From assembly GCA_017618275.1 (NCBI GenBank), contig JAFZUS010000096.1, forward strand, positions 1-64,000: a stretch of 64,000 nt of DNA, written 5' to 3'. This document shows positions 35,909-44,166 of the stretch, one piece after another. Origin of the DNA: Prevotella sp. GTDB lineage: Bacteria > Bacteroidota > Bacteroidia > Bacteroidales > Bacteroidaceae. Both the position numbers and the translations under genes were made by a program. Every line of letters starts with the position of its first letter. Position 1 is the first letter of the stretch. Below the pieces are notes generated by a model. That model saw nothing but the letters and a program-made list of their open reading frames with translations, ran no database searches and was not told the origin of the DNA.

Positions 35909-35938
35909 GCCCCTATAAAGGGGCCCTAGAGGGGGGCT
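35894..35938. repeat. imperfect G/C-rich palindrome
   Basis: AGCCCCTCCTCTTAGGCCCC pairs imperfectly with GGGGCCCTAGAGGGGGGCT around the loop TATAA. The inner 7-bp stem (GGCCCCT with AGGGGCC) is perfect. It is probably a dispersed palindrome or terminator-like element; no T-run follows. Confidence 0.6.
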
Positions 35939-36051
35939 TAGCCTCATAGTGATAGTACTTTTTCAAAGAGGGACAACGCTCTCTCCCCATGTTGTACTTT
36001 TGTACCCGCTAAGGCAAGCGATCCAAAGAGATACCTTCTACAGGTCATTAA

Positions 36052-36163
36052 GATAATCCGAACGACTCATTCCGATAATCCCTATGGGGGTAAAGGAATG
36101 GTTCGAATGACTCAAAGGGATAATCCGAACACCTCAAAGAGACTATCGGAACGACCCAAAAAG
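36052..36163. repeat. tandem 22-bp units upstream of the amylase
   Basis: Units start at 36052, 36074, 36119 and 36141 with the core GATAATCCGAACGACTCAAA. Unit 2 is 45 bp because it carries an extra segment around CCTATGGGGGTAAAGGAATG. Unit 4 is degenerate (GACTATCGGAACGACC). It lies 40 bp before the amylase -33 element, a possible regulator-binding array or a neutral repeat. Confidence 0.75.
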
Positions 36164-36204
36164 AGAAAAAAGATTCGCCTTTTGTAGATTTCAGGGCTTT
36201 TCAC

Positions 36205-36235
36205 TTTGAACTTTGCACAATTGTTTGTATCTTTG
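36205..36235 (+). promoter_or_regulatory. alpha-amylase promoter
   Basis: TTTG (36205-36208), 19 bp, TATCTTTG (36228-36235). The leader to ATG 36323 is about 80 nt and includes the duplicated segment. Confidence 0.75.
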
Positions 36236-36301
36236 CAGCAGAAAGTCATTTAGGAATGAAACAATTGACGACCTCACCATGCTCGCCATCAAATATGTAT
36301 A

Positions 36302-36394
36302 ACTCCATTAATAACAGACAATATGAAAAAGATTCTATTTAGGATGCTGGCCGCCATCTTTATACTCTGCGGCACAATAAAGGTTCAGGCCCAG
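36302..36394 (+). repeat. 93-bp leader/signal-peptide duplication, copy 2
   Basis: Partner of 5120-5212: the untranslated ACAGACAAT plus the codons for MKKILF...VQAQ match closely. See copy 1. Confidence 0.85.
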
Positions 36395-38395
36395 GGCTGG
36401 CCACAGGACTACGGCGGCGTAATGCTGCAGGGATTCTACTGGGATTCGTATGGTGACAGCCAATGGGCCTCGCTGGAGAAGCAGGCCGACGACCTTGCCA
36501 GCAGTTTTGACCTTGTCTGGGTTCCACAGAGCGGTAACTGTGGCGGTACATCCATGGGCTACGATGACCTGTGGTGGTTTAACAACTACAATAGCACCTT
36601 CGGCACTGAAGCCGAACTGCGCTCGATGATCAAGACCTTCAAGGAGAAGGGCATAGGCACCATCGCCGACGTGGTGATTAACCACCGCAAGAACATGAGC
36701 AACTGGGTGGACTTCCCAAGAGAGACTTACAAAGGTATTGTCTACGAGATGAAGTCGACGGATATCTGTGCCAACGACGATGGCGGTGCCACCAAGAAAT
36801 GGGCCACAGATAATGGCTTTTCGCTGAGTGCGAACAACGACACTGGTGAGGGCTGGGACGGTATGCGTGACCTCGACCACAAGAGCGAGAACGTGCAGAA
36901 CATCGTGAAAGCCTATCTGAAGTTCCTACTGGAAGACCTCGGTTATGCAGGCTTCCGCTATGACATGGTGAAGGGCTACGCCGCAACATATACGAAACTC
37001 TACAACGAAGACAGCAAACCCCAGTTCTCCGTGGGAGAATACTGGGACGGCAATGCCACTACTGTCAAGAACTGGATAAATAACACAGACAAGACCAGTG
37101 CAGCCTTCGACTTCCCCTTCCGTTATACGGTGCGTAATGCGCTCAGAGGCAGTGCCAATGACAAGGATGCCAACAACTGGAAGCAGGACCCTGACTATCG
37201 TTTGCTTTCATCCACAAGCATCACGTCGGATGCCGACTACCGTCAGTATGCTGTGACCTTCGTTGAGAACCACGATACCGAGTATCGTTCCTCGACTGCT
37301 CAGCAGGATCCCATCCGTAAGGACACCCTTGCCGCCAATGCCTTCCTATTGGCGATGCCAGGCACCCCTTGCGTCTTCTACAAGCACTGGCAGACCTACA
37401 AATCTGAGATCAAGGCCATGATAGAGGCCCGTAAGTTGGCTGGTATCACCAACACATCAACCTACTCAAGTTTCAGGAATAACAAGGCCTACTATGCCAA
37501 CACCATCAAGGTGAACAATGAGAACAGGCTCTTAGTGGTGGTGGGTGACGAGAAGCAGGTAGAGCCAAACACCAACCAGTGGACAAAGATCCTCTCAGGT
37601 TATCACTATGCCTACTATCTGGCCAATGATATGAATACCGCATGGGCCGATAAGGGTAGCGGCGATTTCAAAGAGGCCTTCGATGTAACGCTGACGGCTG
37701 TGTCGAATACTGCCGGTGCCAAACTCGTCTACACCTTAGACGGTTCAGAGCCTTCTGCCACCAACGGCACCCAAGTGGCCAGCGGCAGCAGCATCAAGAT
37801 AGAGGGTGAGAAGGATGTGACGCTGAAAGTTGGACTGTTGATTGGTTCGGCCGTCAGTGGCATCATCACGCGTACCTATATCTATAAAGAGGAGGAGAAA
37901 CTGCCAGAGGCCGTCTGTATTGTCAATGAAGGTGAGGTATGTGCCTTCTTTGAGGCTCCCGCTAACTGGGATAAAACCATTTACTGTTGGGCCTGGAACA
38001 GTTCCCCTGGAGAGAACTTCACTTATGCCAATGGAGGTTGGCCAGGTGTGCCTTGTCAGTTGCTTGGCGTAGCCGAGAACGGAAACAAGGTGTGGAAATG
38101 GACCTGGGACGGTACCAAGCAAAGCAACACTTCCGTCGAAAAGCCTGGCATGATCATCTTCAGCAATTTTGGTTCTCCTCAGACTGAAGATCTGACTTTC
38201 CAACTTGGTGGCTATTACAATGAAAAGGGTCTGCAGAAGACTATTGATGCAGGCATCGAAGCCATCACTATTGGCAATGGTCATGCAGACAGGGTCTACA
38301 CCCTCGATGGACGACAGGTAAGTACAGACGGCAACATGGACAATCTGCCGAAGGGCGTATATATTGTAAACAAGAAGAAGATTATCGTGAAATAA
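36323..38395 (+). CDS. secreted GH13 alpha-amylase with starch-binding module and T9SS-type tail
   Basis: A 690-residue protein. The signal peptide is residues 1-24. The GH13 catalytic barrel covers about 28-420, with GTIADVVINHR (region I), GFRYDMVKGY (nucleophile Asp214), GEYWDG (acid/base Glu239) and VENHDTE (Asp318). A chitobiase-C-like beta domain (about 450-515, VYTLDGSEPSATNGT) follows. Then comes a starch-binding-like module (about 530-640, with WAWN, GGWPG, WKWTWDG and IIFSN), resembling CBM26 by its aromatic pattern. The tail VYTLDGRQVS...LPKGVYIVNKKKIIVK is a type IX secretion signal. It hydrolyses internal alpha-1,4 bonds of starch or glycogen outside the cell. No Sus genes are adjacent. 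The 3' end overlaps the convergent glycosyltransferase gene by 14 bp. Confidence 0.92.
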   Translation: MKKILFRMLAAIFILCGTIKVQAQGWPQDYGGVMLQGFYWDSYGDSQWASLEKQADDLASSFDLVWVPQSGNCGGTSMGYDDLWWFNNYNSTFGTEAELRSMIKTFKEKGIGTIADVVINHRKNMSNWVDFPRETYKGIVYEMKSTDICANDDGGATKKWATDNGFSLSANNDTGEGWDGMRDLDHKSENVQNIVKAYLKFLLEDLGYAGFRYDMVKGYAATYTKLYNEDSKPQFSVGEYWDGNATTVKNWINNTDKTSAAFDFPFRYTVRNALRGSANDKDANNWKQDPDYRLLSSTSITSDADYRQYAVTFVENHDTEYRSSTAQQDPIRKDTLAANAFLLAMPGTPCVFYKHWQTYKSEIKAMIEARKLAGITNTSTYSSFRNNKAYYANTIKVNNENRLLVVVGDEKQVEPNTNQWTKILSGYHYAYYLANDMNTAWADKGSGDFKEAFDVTLTAVSNTAGAKLVYTLDGSEPSATNGTQVASGSSIKIEGEKDVTLKVGLLIGSAVSGIITRTYIYKEEEKLPEAVCIVNEGEVCAFFEAPANWDKTIYCWAWNSSPGENFTYANGGWPGVPCQLLGVAENGNKVWKWTWDGTKQSNTSVEKPGMIIFSNFGSPQTEDLTFQLGGYYNEKGLQKTIDAGIEAITIGNGHADRVYTLDGRQVSTDGNMDNLPKGVYIVNKKKIIVK

Positions 38396-39161
38396 GCGAA
38401 CGGACGACAAACCAGCAGTGTAAGAAGAAGGTCTGGATTCGGCCGTAATGATGCTCCATCACCCGATAACGCTCCCAGAGCGACTCGCGGTGGTGGAGTG
38501 TTGTTTGACCCTCTTCGGTATAGTTGACCACCACCATGTGCAGGTTCTGCAACGGCACATTCTCCTTGGCAGCCGCCTTCATGATACGGATGCACCAGTC
38601 AACATCGGCAGAATAGCGATACTGCAGGTCGTAGGGTGTGGCAATGGCAAAGTCGGTACGGGCATAGAAAGCCTGATGACAGACGAGCATGCCCTGACGG
38701 AACGATTTCCAGGTAAGATGTTCTGGCGGTGCCAGGCGACGGTGGTGCAGATAATGACCCTCGCCGTCGACAATGTCGGTATCGCCATAGAGAACGGCAG
38801 GCAATTGTGCATGATGCATTGTGCATTGTGCAGTTATCCTGCTGACGGTATCGGGGGACGGGAGGAAATCACCAGCGTTGAGGAAACAGACATAGTCGCC
38901 CGTGAGACTGCGAAGGCCTTTGTTCATTGCATCGTAGATACCATTGTCGGGCTCCGACATGAGCAGTACCTTATGACCGTTATCGGCAGCATTCGAACGT
39001 TCGACATAATCGTTAATGATTTCGAGCGTACCGTCTGTCGAGGCGCCGTCGATAATCAGGTGCGTAATCTCGGGATAATCCTGCTGTAACACACTGTCGA
39101 GGGTGCGCGGCAATACTTTCGCTGCCTGATAGGTGATGGTGACGTAGGTAATCGCAATCAT
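38382..39161 (-). CDS. family 2 glycosyltransferase (WcaE-like)
   Basis: A 259-residue protein. GT-A motifs: ITYVTITYQAAKVLPRTLDS, LIIDGASTDGT, SEPDNGIYDAMNKGL, and the DXD-like GDYVCFLNAGD. This resembles polysaccharide glycosyltransferases of the WcaE type; donor and acceptor are unknown. Residues about 110-120 (TAQCTMHHAQL) are encoded by a TGCACAATG-type simple repeat inserted between VSRI and AVLYGDTDIV. Its start overlaps the GT4 gene stop by 4 nt. Confidence 0.85.
   Translation of the reverse strand: MIAITYVTITYQAAKVLPRTLDSVLQQDYPEITHLIIDGASTDGTLEIINDYVERSNAADNGHKVLLMSEPDNGIYDAMNKGLRSLTGDYVCFLNAGDFLPSPDTVSRITAQCTMHHAQLPAVLYGDTDIVDGEGHYLHHRRLAPPEHLTWKSFRQGMLVCHQAFYARTDFAIATPYDLQYRYSADVDWCIRIMKAAAKENVPLQNLHMVVVNYTEEGQTTLHHRESLWERYRVMEHHYGRIQTFFLHCWFVVRSLISR
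38802..38833. repeat. in-frame simple repeat in the GT2 gene
   Basis: TTGTGCATGATGCATTGTGC continuing ATTGTGCAG: four copies of a 7-9 bp TGCAYNRTG motif. This type is normally intergenic in Bacteroidetes; here it is translated. Confidence 0.75.
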
Positions 39162-40408
39162 AATCCGTAGGGCTTAAAGGCCATGGCCTGCTGATAGACA
39201 TCAAGATACTTGAAAGCCACACTCTGCTGGGAATAGTTCTGTGCCACCTTATGGACGGCATTCTGACTCAAAGTATCATAGTCGGCCTCCTGTAATACCC
39301 AGTCGATACCCTTGGCCAGGTCGGCGGCATCGCGATACGCTGCCACATAACCATTCCGAAGATGGTCGATCTCCTCAGGAATACCACCCACCTTGAAAGC
39401 GACACAAGGTACGCCACAGGCCATCGCCTCCATAATCGTGTTGGGCAGGTTCTCCGAAAGTGACGGTAATACAAACACATCGGCCGCATTATAGACATCC
39501 ACGATACGCTGCTCATCATTGACATAACCTAAAGGATGCGCTTTCATCGGCAACTGATCCACAACCTCCTCAGCATGTCCCCCAAGAATCACCACCTCAC
39601 AGAGTGTCTGACACTTTGTGAGGCGACAGGCTTCGACGAGATACGACATGCCTTTGTTTTCGTTGGTCACCCGCTGCGAGGCGAAGAGAATCAGTTTCTT
39701 GTCCAACGGCAAGCCCAGTCGCTGACGAGCCTCCTCCTTATTACCTTTCTTATATATATGGGTATCGATCGGATTGGGGATGCATGTGACCTTCTGTCCC
39801 TTGAGCAGGGCACTTGACTTGGCCTCCTGTTCCAGCCAATGACTACAGGCCACAAAATGGATGTTACCTTCTTCAAGCAGCCGTTGTTTCTTACGCCACA
39901 CACCCCGGGCCAACGAACTGCCACCAGGCAATAGTCTGCACGACTTACAGGCCGTAGTAAAACTCCTGCACCCCAGTGTGAGATGACAGATGGCCGTAGC
40001 GGGCCAGATGTCGTGCATCGTCCACACCACGGGCTTGCCGCTTTGCAGGATCTTCCTGATACTGCCGAGCGAGAGCATACCCTGATTGATCCAGTGCAGA
40101 TGGATGACATCAGCCTCCTGGAACTCAGGGAGTCTGGTGATATCTGAACCTGTATTGGCAAGGTCTATCTCAAAAAGATGTTTCCTTGAAAACCGGCAAC
40201 GGACGAAGATGACGAGCCGTTCCCAAAGAAACTGCCAATGAAGCATCGGCGATTTCGGTAAGCCGACAACTGTCAGTGCATCACTTTCTTTGTCACGCAC
40301 CAGCATCTTGGCCTTGACACCATGGTTGATGAGTGCCTTCATCAGGCGATTGGCAGCAACGGCTGCCCCACCCGTTCGCTCGCTGGTGTTGACAATCAAT
40401 ACCCTCAC
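39158..40408 (-). CDS. family 4 glycosyltransferase
   Basis: A 416-residue GT-B enzyme. The N-terminal domain starts RVLIVNTSERTGGAAVAANR and includes IHLHWINQGM and WTMHDIWPATAICHL. The C-terminal nucleotide-sugar domain holds FASQRVTNENKG, FVLPSLSENLPNTIMEAMAC (the EX7E element) and VGGIPEE. A Cys cluster (CRSFTTACKSC) lies after the HDIWP motif, as in many Bacteroidetes homologues. The start is GTG 40408, overlapping the upstream stop as GTGA. It probably acts with the GT2 on a surface polysaccharide; only these two sugar genes are present. Confidence 0.88.
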   Translation of the reverse strand: MRVLIVNTSERTGGAAVAANRLMKALINHGVKAKMLVRDKESDALTVVGLPKSPMLHWQFLWERLVIFVRCRFSRKHLFEIDLANTGSDITRLPEFQEADVIHLHWINQGMLSLGSIRKILQSGKPVVWTMHDIWPATAICHLTLGCRSFTTACKSCRLLPGGSSLARGVWRKKQRLLEEGNIHFVACSHWLEQEAKSSALLKGQKVTCIPNPIDTHIYKKGNKEEARQRLGLPLDKKLILFASQRVTNENKGMSYLVEACRLTKCQTLCEVVILGGHAEEVVDQLPMKAHPLGYVNDEQRIVDVYNAADVFVLPSLSENLPNTIMEAMACGVPCVAFKVGGIPEEIDHLRNGYVAAYRDAADLAKGIDWVLQEADYDTLSQNAVHKVAQNYSQQSVAFKYLDVYQQAMAFKPYGL

Positions 40409-40989
40409 TTCTGTGTTTCCTTAGCCCTGCGTTTAGCCTCTTTCTCGGCCTCCTTGGCTTTTTTCTCTGCTTCCTTGGCCTGGCGCTTGGCTTCCTTGGC
40501 TGCCTCCTTCTCGCGTTGCTTCTGTTCCTTCTCCAGTTGCTTCAGGCGTTTTTGTTCTTCTTTTTTCAGGCGCTTCAATTCCTTGGCACTCTGTTTGGCG
40601 GCCTCTTTCTCACTTTCAGCCTCTTCCTTGGCATTCATCGCTTCGTTCAGTTTGTCGCGAAGCATCTCCTTGTCAAAGGTAAACACATGACCGAACATTC
40701 CTAATGACAACATCTGATTTTCCCCCTTCATGCGCACGTACGTAGTATTAAAGAGGTAATAGTTATTGACCTTGAGTTTTGAGTTAAGAACTGTCTCTAC
40801 GGTTTTCACCACAACACTCTTGCCCAGTTTGGCAAGGATATTGTCACCCAGCCTGTCGACAGACTCTTCTTCCACATACTCATTGATGGCCTCCATCATG
40901 GCCTCCTTGTGTTTCTGCTTGTCTGGTACGGTCAAAACCATGAGAATTGCCACAAGCAAAACGATAATAACCGCTAATAGTTTCTTCAT
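40405..40989 (-). CDS. membrane-anchored protein with charged coiled-coil tail
   Basis: A 194-residue protein. One N-terminal transmembrane helix (about 4-20) is followed by a small domain (about 22-105, with DKQKHKEAMMEAINEYV and NNYYLFNTTYVRM) and a Lys/Glu/Ala-rich coiled coil (about 110-194). I do not recognise a named family with certainty; the N-terminal part resembles small DUF4359-like domains. It is the first gene of the glycosyltransferase operon, with its own promoter. The function is unknown. Confidence 0.7.
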   Translation of the reverse strand: MKKLLAVIIVLLVAILMVLTVPDKQKHKEAMMEAINEYVEEESVDRLGDNILAKLGKSVVVKTVETVLNSKLKVNNYYLFNTTYVRMKGENQMLSLGMFGHVFTFDKEMLRDKLNEAMNAKEEAESEKEAAKQSAKELKRLKKEEQKRLKQLEKEQKQREKEAAKEAKRQAKEAEKKAKEAEKEAKRRAKETQK

Positions 40990-41015
40990 ATCTTATACCT
41001 TATTATTTTTGCCCG

Positions 41016-41046
41016 CAAAGGTACTGTAAGTTTTGCAAAAAACAAA
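41016..41046 (-). promoter_or_regulatory. promoter for the coiled-coil/glycosyltransferase operon
   Basis: Minus-strand TTTG (41046-41043), 19 bp, TACCTTTG (41023-41016), about 26 nt before ATG 40989. Confidence 0.65.
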
Positions 41047-41138
41047 GAAAAACGAGTAATTATTTAGTGTTTTCGCACACAATCGCTTGATTTATGTCAA
41101 GAATGAGGGGTTTTTATACACTTATTATCATAAAAGTA

Positions 41139-41169
41139 TTGCAAGTAATCAAAATAATATGTATCTTTG
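41139..41169 (+). promoter_or_regulatory. promoter of a predicted small RNA
   Basis: TTG (41139-41141), 20 bp, TATCTTTG (41162-41169). It drives a stretch without a convincing gene that ends in a strong terminator at 41409. Confidence 0.7.
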
Positions 41170-41175
41170 CAACGT

Positions 41176-41409
41176 CAAAAGGTTAATAGATTGTTTTAGG
41201 TTAGTAGTAATATTTATAGTTTTAGGTTTTTAGTTATTGGTAAGAGAAAGTTTTCAGCTGTGGATAACAGGAGGCAATTGTGAAATTCCCTTTTAAACTT
41301 TCAAATTTTTAGCCGTAAGGCTGAAAATTTCTTTTAGAGAAAAGGATTTTTAGTTAAACATAGGCTTTTTTGATGCCACTGCTCGCGAGAGTGGTGGCAT
41401 CTTTTTTTT
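41176..41409 (+). ncRNA. predicted small RNA of about 230 nt
   Basis: Bounded by a consensus promoter and an intrinsic terminator, with no sizeable reading frame. Internal structure: a 12-bp hairpin with GTAA loop (41303-41314 with 41319-41330, one G-T). An AGGAGG at 41269-41274 stands 5 nt before a GTG with a 10-codon frame that ends in the hairpin; Shine-Dalgarno motifs are unusual in this phylum, so this may be chance or a leader peptide. The M20 gene downstream has its own promoter overlapping the terminator T-run. The size would suit 6S RNA, but I cannot fit its conserved bubble by eye, so the family is open. Confidence 0.55.
41372..41409 (+). terminator. intrinsic terminator of the small RNA
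   Basis: GATGCCACTGCTC, loop GCGA, GAGTGGTGGCATC forms a 13-bp stem with two G-T pairs, followed by eight T. It is the clearest rho-independent terminator in the window. Confidence 0.9.
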
Positions 41410-41438
41410 GGTAGTTTCAAATAATCTTTGTATCTTTG
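41407..41438 (+). promoter_or_regulatory. promoter for the M20 gene
   Basis: TTTG (41407-41410), 20 bp, TATCTTTG (41431-41438). The predicted leader is only about 13 nt. The -33 element begins inside the T-run of the preceding terminator. Confidence 0.75.
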
Positions 41439-41457
41439 CAGCAAATATCAGGAATCT

Positions 41458-42522
41458 ATGGAGTATAATAGTTATTTGAACGATGCAGTCAGACTGCTGA
41501 AGGCACTGATAGCCACACCGTCGGTTAGTAGAGATGAGGAGCGGGCAGCCAATCTGCTGAGCCGCTATTTAGGGGAATGGGGCCTGCCACACGGTCGTGA
41601 GGGTCATAACCTGTGGGTGGGTTGTCAGGACTGGGATAACAACCGTCCGACGGTGATGCTAAATGCCCACATCGACACCGTCAGGCCAGTGGCCACCTGG
41701 ACACGTGACCCCTATCAGCCCACCCAGGAAGGGGATATCCTCTATGGCTTAGGCTCCAACGACTGTGGAGGTGGTCTTGTGGCCTTGCTTCAGACCTACC
41801 GCATCATGCTCCACCAGCCCCGTAACTATAATATCCTCTGGGTAGCCTCTGCCGAGGAGGAGGTATCTGGCAAGGACGGCTTCAGCAGGGTCATGTCAAG
41901 ACTGCCGCAGATTGACGTGGCCATCGTAGGTGAACCGACTGGTATGCAACCTGCCATTGCCGAAAAAGGACTGATGGTCATCGACGGATATGCTGACGGC
42001 ATCTCCGGCCATGCCGCCAGGAACGAAGGCGTGAATGCCATCTACGAAGCCCTTGACGATCTGGTCTGGCTGAGAGACTACAGGTTCCGTAAGGAGAGTC
42101 CGTTGTTAGGTCCGACGAAGATGACGGTGACCGTCATAGAGTCCGGCACACAACACAATGTGATTCCCGACAACCTGCATTTTATCATCGATGTACGTCC
42201 GAATGAATTCTACCAGAATGAATTCCTGTTTGAGTTCCTGCGGAAGAAAATGAAGAAATGCCGTCTGGAGGCCCGTTCGTTCCGACTCCATTCATCGAGC
42301 ATCCCGGAGACACATCCCCTGGTGCAGAAATGTATGGCGATGGGGATGCAGCCCTTTGGCAGTCCCACCCTCAGCGACCAGGCCCTGATGCCCTTCCCGT
42401 CGGTAAAACTGGGCCCGGGCGACTCTGCACGCAGTCACTCTGCCGATGAATTCATCCGTATCTCCGAGATAGAACAGGCCATCGACACGTATGTGCGACT
42501 GCTCTCGGACTTCCAACTATAA
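41458..42522 (+). CDS. argE: M20 family deacylase, ArgE-like (acetylornithine/acylcitrulline type)
   Basis: A 354-residue metallohydrolase. Metal ligands: NAHIDTV (His71, catalytic Asp73), GSNDCGGG (Asp102), SAEEEVSG (catalytic/metal Glu about 133-135), GEPTG (Glu in the third ligand position) and C-terminal HSADEF. The dimerisation domain lies at about 175-285. The length fits ArgE-like enzymes of Bacteroidetes, some of which deacylate N-acyl citrulline or ornithine in arginine synthesis. The acyl group cannot be deduced. ATG 41458 was chosen over an upstream TTG that lies inside the promoter. The stop is 12 nt from the convergent EnvC-like gene. Confidence 0.8.
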   Translation: MEYNSYLNDAVRLLKALIATPSVSRDEERAANLLSRYLGEWGLPHGREGHNLWVGCQDWDNNRPTVMLNAHIDTVRPVATWTRDPYQPTQEGDILYGLGSNDCGGGLVALLQTYRIMLHQPRNYNILWVASAEEEVSGKDGFSRVMSRLPQIDVAIVGEPTGMQPAIAEKGLMVIDGYADGISGHAARNEGVNAIYEALDDLVWLRDYRFRKESPLLGPTKMTVTVIESGTQHNVIPDNLHFIIDVRPNEFYQNEFLFEFLRKKMKKCRLEARSFRLHSSSIPETHPLVQKCMAMGMQPFGSPTLSDQALMPFPSVKLGPGDSARSHSADEFIRISEIEQAIDTYVRLLSDFQL

Positions 42523-42534
42523 TCAAGGAATCAT

Positions 42535-44154
42535 CTATCTGCTCAACCAAGACAGAGGGTTGAGCAAAGCACCTGACAGACGGCGCAACTGGAATTTCAT
42601 CGTACCATCCCGACTGACGGTACCGATGACCTGGCGTGTACTGACCTTCTGTCCAGTTGAGACATTCACCGACGAGAGATCACTGTATACAGAGAAATAG
42701 GTGCCATGACGCACGATGACAATCACTGCCCCCCGGTAGTCGACGACCCGGCTCACCTCACCGTCAAAGATACAACGGACCTTGGCACCGGGCTGTCCTT
42801 TCAGTTCAATACCCTTCGTTTCCTGAACGGTTGTCCCTTTCAGGCCCTCCACACGATGCTGTCCCTGGGTGTTGACAATCTTATAAGGGCCTATTATAGG
42901 CATAGGGAACTGTCCACGGTTACTCTCGAAATTACCACTCAACTGGCGGTCGACAGACGACACCGTCCATGACTCTTCAGACTGCTTTTTGGCATCAGCC
43001 ATCTCTTTCTCATGGATCTTGGCTTCATTAGCGGCCTTGCGCTCTGCCTCCTTACGGGCTTTTTCTGCCTCACGGGCCGCCTTCTCTGCAGCCGCCTTCT
43101 CACGCTCACTCTTACGGGCGGCAGCACGGGCCTCTGCCTTGGCTTTGGCCTCCTTCTCCTTGGCCTCCTGAATCTTACGGGCATTCTCACGGGCAGCCGC
43201 TTCGGCAGCAGCCTTCTTACGGGCCAATTCTGCCTCCTGTTTCTTACGGGCTTCCTCTGCGGCCTTTTTCTTTCGCTCTGCCTCGGCACGAGCCTTGGCA
43301 CGGGCAATCTCCTCGGCAATCAACTTGTCGATCTGGGCATTCAGGGCAGCATCCTTCTTCCGTTGCTGTTCCAAGACACTCTGAATGGTTTTCTGCTCTT
43401 TCTGCAGGGAAGTGACCACCTTTTGCTGCTCCACCTGTTTATTCTCAAGCGATTTCTTCTCCTGCTCTCCACGGTAGAGCAGGTCGCTCTTCTGTTTCTT
43501 CACGCCTGACAGTTCCTCTGCCGCCTCAATCACCTGCTGTTGCATGGACTGCACAGCCTCACCCTGAGCCCGTTGGAAAACGGCATACTCCCGCATAAAG
43601 CGCATACGACGGAACATCTGTGAGAAATTCTTGGCACTGAAAATAAACATCAACTGGTTCTGAATGTCCCGATTGCGGTGCATGTAGCGAACGGACTTCT
43701 TGAAACGTTCCTTCCGTTCTTCAAGTTCTTTTCCCAGATTCTTGACCTGAAGATCCAATACCTGTATATTTCCATCAAGGGTACTGATGTCACGACGGAT
43801 GGTATCAATAGTCCGGCGCTTGTCACTAATCTCCGTATTGATGATCATCAGGTTCTGCAGACGCTTCTTCACATCCTGCTCATTCTGGCGCAACTTACGC
43901 TCCTGCTCCTTCATCTGTTTCTGAAGTTGTTGACGCTGGTTCTGCAACCCTTTCACTGTCACGGGCTGCTCCTTGCTGGCAGGCTGTTTCTTGGCTGTTG
44001 TCTGCTTCTTGGGGGTTGCCTGCTTCTTGGCAGGCTGTTTTTTGGATACGGTCTTAGTGGTAGTGGCCTTTTTCCGGACAGTAGTCTTTTTCTGTCCGGA
44101 AACGGTCACCACAGAGAGACAAAACAACAGGAGGAAAACCTGCAGTCGCTTCAT
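42535..44154 (-). CDS. EnvC-like murein hydrolase activator (degenerate LytM)
   Basis: A 539-residue protein. The signal peptide is about 1-20, then a Lys/Thr-rich linker, a long coiled coil (about 65-260), a second Ala/Lys/Glu-rich coiled coil (about 265-395) and a C-terminal LytM/M23 fold (about 415-539: IFDGEVSRVVDYRGAVIVIV, RHGTYFSVYSDLSSV). The usual first His and the final HxH are missing (MKFQLRR replaces LHFEIR), so it is likely an activator of amidases rather than a peptidase. It is the last gene of the dut-TPR-DUF4292-EnvC operon and should act at the division septum. Confidence 0.85.
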   Translation of the reverse strand: MKRLQVFLLLFCLSVVTVSGQKKTTVRKKATTTKTVSKKQPAKKQATPKKQTTAKKQPASKEQPVTVKGLQNQRQQLQKQMKEQERKLRQNEQDVKKRLQNLMIINTEISDKRRTIDTIRRDISTLDGNIQVLDLQVKNLGKELEERKERFKKSVRYMHRNRDIQNQLMFIFSAKNFSQMFRRMRFMREYAVFQRAQGEAVQSMQQQVIEAAEELSGVKKQKSDLLYRGEQEKKSLENKQVEQQKVVTSLQKEQKTIQSVLEQQRKKDAALNAQIDKLIAEEIARAKARAEAERKKKAAEEARKKQEAELARKKAAAEAAARENARKIQEAKEKEAKAKAEARAAARKSEREKAAAEKAAREAEKARKEAERKAANEAKIHEKEMADAKKQSEESWTVSSVDRQLSGNFESNRGQFPMPIIGPYKIVNTQGQHRVEGLKGTTVQETKGIELKGQPGAKVRCIFDGEVSRVVDYRGAVIVIVRHGTYFSVYSDLSSVNVSTGQKVSTRQVIGTVSRDGTMKFQLRRLSGALLNPLSWLSR

Positions 44155-44166
44155 CTCTTATCTTCT

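Larger units (their letters stand above)
35585..36322. other. 738-bp intergenic region between divergent RND operon and amylase
   Basis: This gap holds, in order: the RND -7 element (35646), an AT-rich stretch, a GC-rich island with a coding-like remnant (35777-35908), a long imperfect palindrome (35894-35938), a TACTTTTG box (35995-36002) with no gene at the right distance, four tandem units (36052-36163), the amylase promoter (36205-36235) and copy 2 of the duplicated leader (from 36302). Just before the leader, 36246-36300 reads in one frame as ...ETIDDLTMLAIKYV-stop, reminiscent of the end of SpoIIE-type phosphatases; it is too short to assign. Confidence 0.6.

Noticed and set aside
35755..35949. 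64-codon frame starting near 35755
   Set aside because: Composition is unlike a protein and it runs through the palindrome; the overlapping frame ending at 35908 looks more protein-like.
36052..36163. Tandem units considered as a CRISPR array
   Set aside because: Repeats abut without spacers of regular length, and no cas genes are nearby.
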